64,000 nt of DNA from Eriocheir sinensis (Eukaryota; Arthropoda; Malacostraca; Decapoda; Varunidae): contig NC_066516.1 of NCBI RefSeq assembly GCF_024679095.1, forward strand, positions 23,825,718 through 23,889,717, read 5' to 3'. How positions within the stretch are numbered: position 1 is the stretch's first letter; each line of letters begins with the position of its first letter. The translations under genes and the position numbers were made by a program. Positions 31,624-41,780 of this stretch are shown one piece after another. Under the pieces are notes generated by a model. That model had not been told where the DNA came from and made no database searches. It saw only the letters and a program-made list of their open reading frames with translations.

Positions 31624-32590
31624 CCCTCTAACGTTCCCCTCTCACTCAACCAAAGCAAGGAGCACCTCACCAAAGCCTCCCCCCCCCCTCGTTCCTCCCC
31701 CTACCACGCAACCAACATACCGTCACGGGCCCGACAACTATTCGCACACATGCTCGGCGCACCTCACACGCTTGCCGGCCGCCGAGGATGAGGCCGGCTA
31801 TTAATACACCTGTCGAGGTTGGCGCTAAAACGAGCATTTGCCGCAAACCCGCAACGCCACGCCACACAACGCCGCCCCCCGCCGTTTCACTGGTATTGCG
31901 TCATGCGTTCATAAAGTTTGGCGTTTGGCTGTCACACGGGTATTTTTTCCATTTTTTTCTAATTTAATATCTCTTAATGTATATGTGATGTTTTGGGTAA
32001 TTTTTTCTCTCCCTACCTGTTCTTTTTTTTCTCTCTTTTTTCTATCTATCTATCTATCTATTTATTTATCCATGTATCAATCTCTTTCTCCTCCTCTTCC
32101 TTCTAACTCAACCCCTTAGTGTAAATGTGTAATATTTTGGGTATTTCTTTTCTCTATCTCTCTGTTTCTCTGTCTCTGCCAGTCTCTTGCTCTTTTTCTG
32201 CCTATCCGTCTGTGTGCCTGTCTGTCGTCTGCCTGTCTCTATATATCTGTCTATCAATCTATCTCCTCCTCTTCCTCCTTTTATCCCAACGCCTCGTCTC
32301 GGCACAAAACATTTTACATTCCCGCCGCTGGATCAAAGGGACCGATGCATTATTTACAGGATTCGCAAAACACGCCAGCGATCTCATTACCATGTGTGGC
32401 GACCAGCTCGGGGGCGCCAGCAACGCCATGAGGCCGCTCCGGGGTCCTCGTTAGCCAAGAAGAAGAAGCAGCGTCCTTGAGCGGTATGCAGATATTCCCG
32501 TCTTCAAAACCATTTCCTCTCCGAGTGTCAGGCGCTACAGCTCGGGGCGGAGACGTCCAATAATGATGGAGAAGTAAGGTGAGACGGTTT
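31624..32590. other. Mixed sequence with (CTAT)n and (CTGT)n patches; no gene recognised
   Basis: A CTAT/TTTA patch lies near 32042-32070 and CTGTCTG-type patches near 32195-32265. A diverged pair of blocks sharing GTAATTTTTTCTCTC-like or TGTAATATTTTGGGTA motifs (31988 and 32129) hints at a duplication of about 140 bp. The minus-strand 97-codon frame at 32350-32643 has no recognised domain. Confidence 0.45.
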
Positions 32591-32930
32591 GGTATCTTGC
32601 TCGCAGACACAACACAGAGTTCACAGCCGACCCACAGACGCACAAGGCGACTCGGAAGACTGCCACAGACTCACAGAGGAAACCCAATATACTTCATTTG
32701 GCACTGTCCTGTAGCTCAATGTCGAGTCTCCTGGTGCAAAGTTCTTTCACACTGAAACAACGGAATCTTGCTCGAGAACACAACTCCGAGCTCGCAGCGG
32801 GCACACAATCGCACACTGTAACTCTCGGAAGACTGCCACAGCGACACACAGAGGAAACCTTACATACTTATTCTGGCACTGTCCTGTAGCTCAGTGCGGA
32901 GTCTCCCAATGCAACTTCTTTGTCTCGCAC
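32591..32930. repeat. Tandem duplication, about 170-bp unit
   Basis: Copies at 32591 and 32761 share ATCTTGCTCG, ACACAAC, GAGnTCnCAGC, CTCGGAAGACTGCCACAG, CACAGAGGAAACC, TACTT, GGCACTGTCCTGTAGCTCA and GGAGTCTCC or GAGTCTCC. Point differences are scattered throughout. Confidence 0.92.
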
Positions 32931-33165
32931 CGACACAGACACTGGCAGGTTTTCAAGGTTTTCGCAAGAGCAGCAGTGGGAGGTCGTCGCCTGGCTGACC
33001 GCTGACCGCACTCCCTCGCCAGAAGCCCTGCAGATTACCTCGCGTCGCTTTGAGTTACGTCTCTTGCTTGGCTTCACGCACGATAAGTCCTTAATCTGTA
33101 TACATTGAGGAAACTACTGAGTCCTTCAAGAGGCTCAGAAGAATTTCACGCCACTGTACCTACAC

Positions 33166-33166
<1 letters not shown>

Positions 33167-33255
<89 letters not shown>
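33167..33255. repeat. (GA)n microsatellite
   Basis: Uninterrupted GA run of about 89 bp. Confidence 0.97.
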
Positions 33256-33260
<5 letters not shown>

Positions 33261-33484
33261 TACCTATCTCCGAGTGTTCTATACCGGTTACGATCTGACT
33301 GTAACGTCTTTGGGAAGTTCTTTGTGACACTTGAGTTTCTTTATCCAGCCATAGCGGAGCCCGTGCGACACCCTAAAGCTGATCTGCTCCCCTATGCTCC
33401 CTCACTTACGTCTCCTGATCCTCGGTTTTCGTAAGTCTCGGTCCTCGATTTTCGTCTCAATAAGTTCGGTTCATTAGAAGAACA

Positions 33485-33650
33485 TTTTTTTTTTTACAAC
33501 AAAGGATGCAGCTCAAGGGCACAAAAAAAGGAAACAATAATAATAAAAAAAAAAAGCCCGCTACTCGCTGCTCCTGTAAAGAATCAAAAGAGGTGGCCGA
33601 AAGAGGGGTCAATTTCGGGAGGATAGGTGTCCTGAGGTGCCTCCATCTGT
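33485..33650 (-). mobile_element. Poly(A)-tailed retrotransposon 3' fragment, long copy
   Basis: Read on the minus strand it contains AGGACACCTATCCTCCCGAA, ATTGACCCCTCTTTCGGCCA, GGAGCAGCGAGTAGCGGGCT, a T-run, TTATTGTTTCC, GCCCTTGAGCTGCATCCTTT and a poly(A) end. This is the fullest of the six related fragments. Its upstream part parallels the region after the SFKKGVSRHL segment of the element at 57846, which suggests a common non-LTR parent. Confidence 0.8.
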
Positions 33651-33711
33651 CCACCAGCCAGACTCCAATCTTCCATTACAGTGTTACGATGGTCCTTGCT
33701 TCGTGTATTAG

Positions 33712-34165
33712 GTGGCAGCGAGGATGTCAACGTAATATATGACAAGTGGTGCTCCAAGGGTGGCAGAGGGAAGAGAGGAAGACCCAGGACGAGATGGAAG
33801 GACTGTATTGTGGCGGACGGCAGGGAGAAGAACTTGGACCTTGAAGTGGCGGAGGACAGGGCTAGATGGAGGAGACTCATCAAAAACAGCGACCCCGTAT
33901 AGAATGCTGCGGAAGAAGAAGAAGAAGGTGCTCCGAGGGGGAATGAGCGGCGGACGACCTCACTCTGATCATCCATTCCAGTATTCCACGCGATGATGTT
34001 CACTTCATATTTGAGTTGACAAAGAAAATATCAGTTTAATATACGAAAGCAGCGAATGTCCCGGATGTCAGCGTTACATATGTCAGGTGATGCCACGGGT
34101 GTGAATGTACGGCGGACGATATGACTCCGATCCTTTATTCTAGTCCTCCATGCGATGATCCCTCT
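33712..34165. repeat. Tandem repeat, about 154-bp unit, split by a retrotransposon
   Basis: Copy one starts at 33712 (GGCAGCGAGGATGTCAACGT) and is interrupted at 33760. It resumes at 33940 and runs through GGCGGACGACCTCACTCTGA and CACGCGATGATG. Copy two starts at about 34045 (GCAGCGAATGTCCCGGATGT) and contains GGCGGACGATATGACTCCGA and CATGCGATGATC. Subtracting the inserted element and one target copy gives a unit near 154 bp. A third relic (AAGAAAATGTCAACG, GAAGCGAATGTCCCGGAT) lies beyond the family A element, near 34597-34645. Confidence 0.75.
33761..33926 (+). mobile_element. 5'-truncated non-LTR retrotransposon (RTE-like) with target duplication
   Basis: The frame reads GRGKRGRPRTRWKDC and ends AEDRARWRRLIKNSDPV at a TAG (33900-33902). 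This is the C-terminal GRPxTRW and DRxRWR arrangement typical of RTE-type reverse transcriptase proteins. After the stop is a short tail ending in (GAA)n, also typical of that clade. Flanks are GGTGCTCCAAGGG (33748-33760) and GGTGCTCCGAGGG (33927-33939), a 13-bp target duplication with one change. Only about 45 residues remain, so it is inactive. It sits inside one copy of an older tandem array. Confidence 0.88.
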
Positions 34166-34171
34166 ATAGGG

Positions 34172-34555
34172 CCGTATTACCAAACATTCCGTCGCCCAAG
34201 TACTCATATTTGACAAGGCTTTCGTAGGAGTTTTGGGCATTTTCAGGAGTAGTTTTATGACCCTGGTGGTAGTGTGACCCTTCTTCTGTACCGTGAACCT
34301 AAAGAAACACATATTTGACAAGGCTTTCGTAGGAGTTTTGGGCATTTTCAGGAGTAGCTTTATGACCCTGGTGGTAGTGTGACCCTTCTTCTGTATATTT
34401 GACAAGGCTAGGAGTTTTTTTTTTTTTTTTTTTCAGAATAGCTTTATGACCCTGGTGGTAGTGTGACCCTTCTTCTGTACCGTGAACCTAAATAAACACT
34501 CATTATAACTCAATCGATCCCCTCTTTGACCCTTAGAAATACTGATGTGAGAAGC
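34172..34555 (-). mobile_element. Short TIR element (family A) with internal triplication
   Basis: Ends are AGGGCCGTATTACCAAACAT and GTCTTATAATACCGACCTAT. A block beginning ATATTTGACAAGGC and containing TTTATGACCCTGGTGGTAGT and GTGACCCTTCTTCTGT is present three times, starting near 34206, 34310 and 34395. This expands the element from about 0.2 to 0.38 kb. The last block carries an 18-base T run. Confidence 0.85.
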
Positions 34556-34602
34556 GAGAATGTCTTATAATACCGACCTATATATCTGAATTGGCGAAGA
34601 AA

Positions 34603-34890
34603 ATGTCAACGTTCAATAGCAAGGAAGCGAATGTCCCGGATTTAGCTGCTGTAAACGCAAGACTGGATATTCTGAACCAATTTTTAAATGACAAAAAGTT
34701 AGACAGCTTGGCAAGTGTTCCACGAAGACGAAAGATGAGAGGAAGGAAAGGGAAGTTCTCGCACAGCACCGCTACAGCAACGCTCGCCTCCCTTCCTTTG
34801 ACTCACAAACTATTCTCATCTCTATCGAATCTCATTCCAGGCGCTCCCCTTCCTCACGGGATCCAAGATTTCCTATTTTCTGAACCATAA
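34603..34890 (+). CDS. Candidate small ORF, 95 residues, unrecognised
   Basis: Runs from an ATG to a stop, with a mixed amino-acid composition unlike the repeat-derived frames. It starts MSTFNSKEANVPDLAAVNAR, continues with an amphipathic, leucine-containing stretch (LDILNQFLNDKKLDSL), then a basic cluster RRRKMRGRKGK and a Ser/Thr/Leu-rich tail. The start overlaps a relic of the tandem array at 33712-34165, which argues that the frame may be accidental. No splice signals, domain or homolog is recognised. Confidence 0.18.
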   Translation: MSTFNSKEANVPDLAAVNARLDILNQFLNDKKLDSLASVPRRRKMRGRKGKFSHSTATATLASLPLTHKLFSSLSNLIPGAPLPHGIQDFLFSEP

Positions 34891-34899
34891 ATCAAATAC

Positions 34900-35225
34900 T
34901 TTCCTGGGAACACATAAAACTCCCAGCCCAGTGGCCGCGGGAGGGAGTCTTTCACATTTACCTAACTTTTCCGCGTAGTAAGCTGAACGTTTGTTTTTCG
35001 CCTGATTTACAAAGGTGCGTGGCCGGGGCGGCGCGTCCTGCCCCTGGTGGCCGCCTCGGGGGAGCAGAGCAGCACCGGCCTCGCTCTGGGGAAGCGGGCT
35101 CAGGATTGTGAAATATTAGGGTGGTGATGCGCGTCCGACGAAAAATGGCGCTGGTCTTCCCGAGCTATTTACCTTTGTGCTCAGCGTGAAAATCCGCCCC
35201 GTTTTTCATGCCAACTTTCACCTGG
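34900..35225. other. Non-repetitive, partly GC-rich stretch; no gene recognised
   Basis: CpG-containing around 35000-35100, no supported frame or splice pair. Confidence 0.5.
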
Positions 35226-35227
35226 CG

Positions 35228-35229
<2 letters not shown>

Positions 35230-35263
<34 letters not shown>

Positions 35264-35294
35264 GCACACACACACACAACACACACACACAACA
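35230..35294. repeat. (CT)n followed by (CA)n
   Basis: CT run (35230-35259) passing into interrupted CA repeats. Confidence 0.94.
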
Positions 35295-35499
35295 ACATTC
35301 TGAGACAAGCAAACGTCGCTAAACAAATAAATATCACTTGATTACTGAAAAAAAAAAAAAATGTGAAAAACAAGAATCCGTGGAGGGGCGAGGCAACAGC
35401 GGCAGGCGACAAACTTTTGGGCAGACAACTTCAAGCCGTGAAATGGACGAAATTCCTGAGTTGCGTTCTTTCTCGTCCTAAACTAGACAAGCCCCCCGC

Positions 35500-36220
35500 C
35501 CCCCGCCCCCCCTCCAGCCAGCCCCATCATAATCTTCCCTCTCCCTGTGCTTTACGTCCCCATCTCCACACTTCTTACTCCTCCTCCTCCTGCTTCTCTC
35601 CCTCCCCTATCCTTCCTCCTTGTTCTCCCTATTCTGTCTCTTCTCTCCCTTTACTCATAGTCTCATGATAACCTTCCTTGTTGTGCTTCACGTTCCTATC
35701 TTCACACCTCTTCCGCCTCCTGGACCTCCCTTCTTCTCTCCCTCGTCCTCTCCCCCTCCTCTCCTTTCGTTCACCCTTCTGATCCCCTTTTAAAACCCTG
35801 CTTCCTCCCTACTCTCATGCTCCCCCTTTTCTAACCACTCCTTCCCCTTTCCCCACTCTCCTTCCTCTGCCTATTCTCTCCCTTCACTCCCCCTTTCGAT
35901 CCCATTCTATGACCCTACTTCGTCCATTCTCCCATGCCCCCCCCTTCTGACCACTCCTTTCCCCTCCCCTCCCCTCTTTCTTGTTCTCCCTCTTATGTCT
36001 CTTCTCTCCTTTCGCTCCCCTTGGTTCCTTGCTTCTCCCATATCCCTCCTCTTCTGACCCATCTTTCCCCCTCCTCTCCCTACCCGCTCCTTCGGCTACG
36101 CTTCACCCTAAATCTTCCTCCCCCTCTTCTGATTCTTCTCCCGCTCTTCCCTCTATTTCCCCTCTCCCTCCCTTGCCTCTCCCGTACCCCTTGCCTACCT
36201 TGCCGCCCCTCCCAAGGCCA
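35500..36220. repeat. Polypyrimidine block with diverged internal repeats
   Basis: C/T-rich throughout. Blocks with CATnATAAnCTTCC, GTGCTTnACGTnCC and CTnCACAC(C/T)TCTT recur near 35526 and 35662. CTTCTGACC or TTCTGATCC with CTCCTTTC recurs further on. Frames are Ser/Pro/Leu artefacts. Bases 36230-36500 show no recognised feature. Confidence 0.6.
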
Positions 36221-36520
36221 TGTTTCCTCTCGTCAGCCTCTGCGGTAAACACTTGAGGGTATTGCCGACTTACGCTGCATTGTTTTGGTGCTCGCCTTAT
36301 CCTTTTACTCTGCTTTGAATGCGTAATTGACAGGGGATAGACAGACGGCGGCGGTGATGGTGGCAAAGGCGGCAGCGACGGGAAAGCAGCAGCAGCAACA
36401 ACAGTGAGGTAAGTAAGAGCATAACTTAAGTAAGATAAGTAAGACGAGGAAGATATGATGCAGATGTTTTTTTTTGTTGCGGTTTATCTTGATTGCATTT
36501 ACGTTTCATATCAAGGTGAT

Positions 36521-37015
36521 TGGTTAGTTTCTTTCGCTTATGTATATCAATGTGTATGTTCGTAATAGGTTCCGTGCAGTCTGTGAAGGTAAACTATTTT
36601 GAGATGTCGATTTTATTTACTTTACATATCAAGTGAGCAGAGTAAAAGGTGACTGGTTAGTTTTTTTCGCTTACGTATATCGCTGTGTATATTCTTAATG
36701 GTATTCGTGAAGTCTGTGAAGGTAAACTATCTTAAGATGTTTTGATTTTATTTACTTTACATATCAAGTGAGCAGAGCAAAAGGTGATTGGTTAGTTTCT
36801 TTCGCTTACGTATATCGCTGTGTATATTCTTAATGGTATTCGTGAAGTCTGTGAAGGTATACTATTTTGCGATGTTTTCATTTTATTTACTTATTTATGT
36901 CCAGTGAGTATACAGTACAGGCTTTCTGGTTAGTTTCTCTCGCTTATGTATATTGTTGTGTATGTGCTTTAAAGTATTCGTGTAGTCTGTGAAGGAATGC
37001 TGTTTTACGTGATTC
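36521..37015. repeat. Tandem repeat, 133-139-bp unit, about 4 copies
   Basis: GGTTAGTTTCTTTCGCTTA recurs at about 36521, 36654, 36789 and 36928. It is followed by CGTATATCGCTGTGTATATT, TAATGGTATTCGTG, AGTCTGTGAAGGTAAACTAT, GATGTTTT, ATTTTATTTACTTTACATAT and CAAGTGAGCAGAG. Copies two and three are nearly identical and the outer copies are more diverged. AT-rich and non-coding. Confidence 0.94.
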
Positions 37016-37084
37016 AAGTAACTGCTTTTCGTCCGACTCTCTTAAGCTAGGTATTCTGTGTGATCCAATTGCCTTTCACCTCCA

Positions 37085-37969
37085 CAACTTGTAGCACTCA
37101 ACAGTTCCTTCCTTCTTAGCTTCCTTCCTTCCTTCCCTTTCCTTTCCTTCGATACATCTTCTGTCCCACGTGGTTTACCAAGTTACCAATCTTTTCCTTT
37201 TTTCTCGTTGTTTATCCTCGCATTCCAGTGTAATCTACGGAGGTATTCTGCCTGGTTTCACTGTCTTTCGCTCGCCTGACCGCCTGATGGATTCCCCACC
37301 TCCTTTACCAAGTCACCGCTCTTTATCTAGTTCTGGTGTTGCTTGGTCTCGCGCCCTGTGCAATCTCCGGTGATGTTCTGCTTGATTTCACTTCCTTTCG
37401 CTCGTCTGAAGCACTCAACATCGCCTTTAGTGTGATATACCAAGTCAACGCTCTTGTCCTGGGCCCGTATTCTTAAACATTTCGCCTCTCGTAGAAGTTG
37501 TTGGGACTTTCATGGACTGTTTCGTGACGCCAGTTATATATGCTTTACCCGACTTCTACATCTCAAACGGGGGAAGTCACCCATGAAAACCAGGTCAATC
37601 TTCTCTATGGCCGTGGGAAATAGTCGCAATGAGAGTCCGATGCGTTAAAGAATATTGGCCTTGGTTTTGTTTTTGTTTGGTCTCGTTATCGTGCAGTGAT
37701 GTACTTTGCTTGACTTCCCTGCCCTGAACACATGAAGCACAACACATCCGATTTCTGTTTCCCACGTGCATGAAATTAAGTCACCCGTCTTTTTCGTTGC
37801 TATTAATATGCTTGGAGTTCATGGATGATTTACAAGCGATCTCATCCTGAACACATGAAGCACAACACACCCGATAACTTTTTTCCCAGGTGCATGAAAT
37901 TAAGTCAACCGTCTTTTCCGTTGCTATTAATGTGCTTGGAGTTTATTGATCATTTACGAGCGATCTCAA
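37085..37969. repeat. Tandem repeat array, 114-131-bp unit, interrupted by family A element
   Basis: TACCAAGT landmarks at about 37176, 37307 and 37438 mark units also sharing GTGnAATCTnCGG, TTCTGCnTGnTTTCACT and CTTTCGCTCG. After the insertion at 37461-37661 the array resumes. A pair at 37732 and 37846 shares CCTGAACACATGAAGCACAA, GTGCATGAAATTAAGTCA and GTTGCTATTAAT. The array therefore predates the insertion. Confidence 0.8.
37461..37661 (-). mobile_element. Short TIR element (family A), diverged
   Basis: Starts GGGCCCGTATTCTTAAACAT and ends CGTTAAAGAATATTGGCC, inverted repeats of about 18 bp. The interior is consistent with the family in reverse orientation but strongly diverged (TTGGGACTTTCATGGACTGT, then CACCCATGAAAACCAGGTC). 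Confidence 0.75.
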
Positions 37970-38194
37970 AGGTATTCCAGTTATACTTCTTTGCCTTTCG
38001 CCCTCCTGGAACACTCTAGTACGCCTATTTCACGAGGAACTAAGCCACTGAGCTGTTATCAATCCTGTTCGGTCGGTAAATATTAGTACATCATCACTGC
38101 CATCCATCTCCTTCATTTTCACCCCATCACTCTTCACCCATCACCTTGTCCCCACGTCTGACACACCTTAACCATCTCTCCTCTCCTGCCGTCC

Positions 38195-38560
38195 CCCTCT
38201 CCCCCACAAAAATCACACAAACTATCTCCAGCCTTATCGCAACATCTGTCTAGGCCTATTTATCTCTCCTAATATCTCAATACCTCCTTCCCTTCCCGCC
38301 ACAGACACTTCACGCTCTCCCAACAAGTATCACACAAACTATGCAGCCTCCTCGCCACCTCTGTCTTTATTCATCTCTTCTCTCCTCTCGTCCTTCCCAT
38401 GTATCTCACAAACTATCCAGCTTCATCGCCACGTCTGTCTTTCTCTATCTCTTTTCTCCTCTCGTCCTTTCCAAGTATCACACAAACTATCCACTCTCAT
38501 CGCACCGTCTTTCCACTCCTATTTATATCTCTCCTCTTATCCCTTTACCCCCTTCCCTCC
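38195..38560. repeat. Tandem repeat, 73-118-bp unit, 4 copies
   Basis: TCACACAAACTAT recurs near 38212, 38330, 38403 (TCTCACAAACTAT) and 38477, followed by CCAnCnTCATCGC, CnTCTGTCTTT and TCTCTCCTCTCGTCC. Bases 38700-39240 downstream are mixed to G-rich with no gene recognised. Confidence 0.8.
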
Positions 38561-39269
38561 CAGGCCCTTCTCCGCCCCTCTCCAGCTGCCTCGCTCTACC
38601 ACCCAATATCAGCCCCTTCGACTTCCTGGCAGAGAACTCCTCCACTGCCTGTGCCTCGGCCCCAACCACCCCGCGGCGCTCATAAACAGTTTACAGGATG
38701 ATCACTTGAACTCCGAGCAAACAGCCGCCGAGAGGAAACCAAGCGTCGTAGCGTTGGGGGAGGGAAGGAGGGGATAGATGTGGGGGATCGAGGAGGGGGC
38801 GTAGGAGGGTGAAGCCAACTATCAGCCCTCCACGAAGCCTATTAGTGTCTGTTTGCGTGGGTGAGGTGAGGGGGACGGGGCAGCAAGGTCAGGGAAGCGA
38901 TTGGCAAGGGGAAACATAGTGCCGGCTAAGGTATACAGGAGAGCGGGAGGCTGGGCGGAAGGGAGTGCAAGGGGAGGCTGTGGGATTGAGATTATACACT
39001 TGCGGAAAGAAACAGGAGGCATGCAAGGCGGAAGGGTGGGCGGGAAGGGGGCCGCGAAAAGTTATGCTGCGTTTATAGAGGCGAGAAGGGAAGAGGGGAA
39101 AGGGGAGTGGTGTGAATGGGTAGGTGAGTTTTTTTAATATATATAAGGAGTGGATGAAATGGAGGCGGAGGGTGAGGGATGAGGGGATCAGTATGTTATG
39201 TAAGGGTGTGTGGTATAGGTGGTGAAGGAAAGGTATGTGTGTTTAAGTGAGTGTGAGGGAGGGCGGTGC

Positions 39270-39590
39270 TCGGGAGAAGGAAGGAAGGGAAGGAGGAAGG
39301 AAGGAACGAAAGGGAAGGAAGGGAGGAAGGGAAGGAAGCAAGGAAGGAAGGAAGGAAGGAAGGAAGGGAGAGAGGGAGGGAGGAAAGAATAAATCAATGA
39401 AGGAAGAAAGGAAAGGGAGGGAGGGAGGGAGGGAGGAAGGAAGGAAGCAAGGAAGGGAAAGGAAGGGAAGGAAAGGTAATAGAACGGAAGGACGGACGGA
39501 CGGAAGGAAGAAAGAAAGAAAGAAAGAAAGGAAGGAAAGGAAAGGAAAGGAAAGGGAAGGGAAGGGAAGGAAGGAAGGTCAACTGAGGGC
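39270..39590. repeat. Degenerate (GGAA)n, (GGAAA)n, (GGAC)n tract
   Basis: About 320 bases of GGAAGGAA-type purine tetramers and pentamers with interspersed GGGA, GGAC and AAAG runs. Both-strand frames are artefacts. Confidence 0.9.
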
Positions 39591-39853
39591 AGGTAAGGAG
39601 GCTGCGAAAATTCTCCCTTCTTAAAAACTTTCCCACCTTGTCGCCTCATAACAGCGACGCGCCTCCATGATTATGATTCCCATGCGCCTCGCCGTAGCTC
39701 AGGCCAAACGCCGCCATAACGCCCGCTCGATTTTAGCATAATACTCTCTCGCAGGCTACGTTGGAATTTCTTAACCTTTCCCTCTTAACACGATGCAGCG
39801 ACAGACAGACATCACGCCCCTCCATTCCCTTGCATAAACATAACACCATCCCT

Positions 39854-40105
39854 TATCTCATCTCAACATATACAGCATCTCAGCTCAACATATAACATCA
39901 TCTCTCATCTCAACACTTTCAGCATCTCAAATCTCAACACTTACAGCATCTCTCATCTCAACACATAAAGCATCTCTCATCTCAACACTTGCAGCATCTC
40001 TCATCTCAACACATACAGCATCTCATCTCAACACTTACAGCATCTCATCTCAACACTTACAGCATCTCTCATCTCAACACACAACAGCATCTCTCATCTC
40101 ACGTC
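39854..40105. repeat. Minisatellite, 20-24-bp unit, about 11 copies
   Basis: The unit CATCTCTCATCTCAACAC with TTACAG or ATACAG repeats head to tail, with occasional loss of one TCATCTC. Copies are very similar, so the array is young. Confidence 0.92.
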
Positions 40106-40109
40106 ACTA

Positions 40110-40890
40110 AACATGTCATAACTATCACCTCCCAAGCTCACTTCTTTTCCGCCTTCAAGATGAAAAGATAACTCACTTCTGACGCTCACTTCATATTCTC
40201 TTCACTTCTGTCTTTTACTTCTTTTCCGATCGGCACTTCTCTTTCTCTCCTCGCCTCCTCCTTCTCCTCCTCCTCAATCACATCTCCTCCGCCATTCCTT
40301 CAGCCTCTTCATCACCCAACTCCTTTATTTCACGTCTCCCTAATGTTGTCTTACGACCCTCTTACTTTCCTACTTCTCATGATTTTGTCCCTTCTCTCTC
40401 GTCAATAAATCTCCTTTACTGCGCCTCTTTTTACTTCCTTTATCCTGTTCTCTCATCAATCTTTTCTTTTATTTTCCTCTTCTCATTCTCTTACATCAAT
40501 TGGTTTCTCCATTTCTCAGCCTTTTTTTTCTCTACGCTCCTTTTCAATCCCTCTTCCCTTTTCCTTCCTCTATTCTCTCTCTTCTTGCTCTTCTTCTTTC
40601 CCTTTCCTTACGACGCTCTCTCTACTCACTTCCCTTGATCATCTCCTCCCTCCTCTTCCTCACGCTTTCTTCGTTTTCTTCCTCTTCATCCTCCGCCTTT
40701 CTACGCATCACAGATACCCTTAAAACACTCCTTTGCAGCTCCTTTCACTTTCTTTATCGCCAACTTTCATTATTCCCCCGCTCGCTAATGGTCTTCCCTT
40801 CTCTTTTCTTCTTGATGCATCCTCTCCTTCCACTATTCTCCTGGTAAAGTAAAAACACCTCCCCCCCTCTCTCTCTCTCTCTCTACTTCT
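40110..40890. other. Polypyrimidine block; no gene recognised
   Basis: C/T-rich with a (CT)n run at about 40866-40884. Ser/Leu/Phe frames are artefacts. Confidence 0.65.
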
Positions 40891-40894
40891 CATT

Positions 40895-41385
40895 TTTTTC
40901 CCTGTTCTCCTGGTCGCCAAAATACATTCCTCCGTTCTCCTCTTCTTTAGTCTTCTGCTGCCTCCCCCTCCTATCTTCTTGCTGCGTCTCCTCTACCCAC
41001 TGCTCTCCTGGTAACCTAAATTCACTCCCCAGATCTCAATCCTTCTCCCGCCCTACGCACGCAGCTCAGCACCGCCCGAACTCCCCAACTTCCAGACATC
41101 CCTTCGAGGCTTCCAACTTGGCCGCCGCAGAGTTTCGGTGTTCGTCGGCCCGTGTGGTTTTCGGGATAATTATGTGTCTGGTCAGAGTGGATTCAGCGTC
41201 GATATGTAATACAAGACCCGGGGCCCTGAGTACACAAGGGATGTAGACTTTAGGGTTCTTGTTAACTAGTATCTGCCATCTTTGTTCATGATTTGGGGCA
41301 GTTCGTTATTAGTCGTCTCTCTGTCTTTGTATGTCCGTATTTTGATCTGTTTTTCTGTTTGTGTTTTTACCTGTTATTATTATTA
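40895..41385. other. Mostly non-repetitive; no gene recognised
   Basis: A CpG-containing stretch around 41040-41250 is non-repetitive and contains a TAATTA-like patch. No exon evidence. Confidence 0.45.
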
Positions 41386-41388
41386 TTT

Positions 41389-41515
41389 TTTTTTTTACAT
41401 CAGAGGACACGGCTCAAGGGCAATAAAAGGAGTACAAAAAAAAAAAAGCCCGCTACTCGCCGCTCCTATAAAAGATAAAAGTAAAGAGTAGCCAAAAGAG
41501 AGGTCAAGAGAGGTC
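41389..41515 (-). mobile_element. Poly(A)-tailed retrotransposon 3' fragment
   Basis: The minus strand reads GGCTACTCTTTAC, GGAGCGGCGAGTAGCGGGCT, a T-run, CTCCTTTTATTGCCCTTGAG and CCGTGTCCTCTGATG followed by an A-run. It faces a second copy 133 bp away. Confidence 0.85.
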
Positions 41516-41647
41516 AGGGTATGTATTTTTGCCTCTCATTCTTTTGTGTGTTTGTATATTTTCCTGTCTTTCTGCTTACCGTGTGTGTCTGTCTGTTTGT
41601 TGCATCGGCGAGTAAGAGGACAGACAAACACATTCACACACACTGCT

Positions 41648-41780
41648 ATCAGGACACCCGAAATTGACCTATCTTTCGGCCACTCCTCTTGACTCTTTTG
41701 TAGGAGCAGCGAGTAGCGGGCTTTTCTTCATTAATGTTTTTTTTTTTTTTGTCCTTGAACTGTTTCCTTTACTGTAAAAC
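41648..41780 (+). mobile_element. Poly(A)-tailed retrotransposon 3' fragment, opposite orientation
   Basis: Reads TATCAGGACACCCGAAATTG, TCTTTCGGCCACTCCTCTTG, GGAGCAGCGAGTAGCGGGCT, a T-run and CCTTGAACTGTTTCCTTTAC with a short tail. With the copy at 41389-41515 it makes an inverted pair. Bases 41790-42260 after it are mixed with no gene recognised. Confidence 0.85.
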
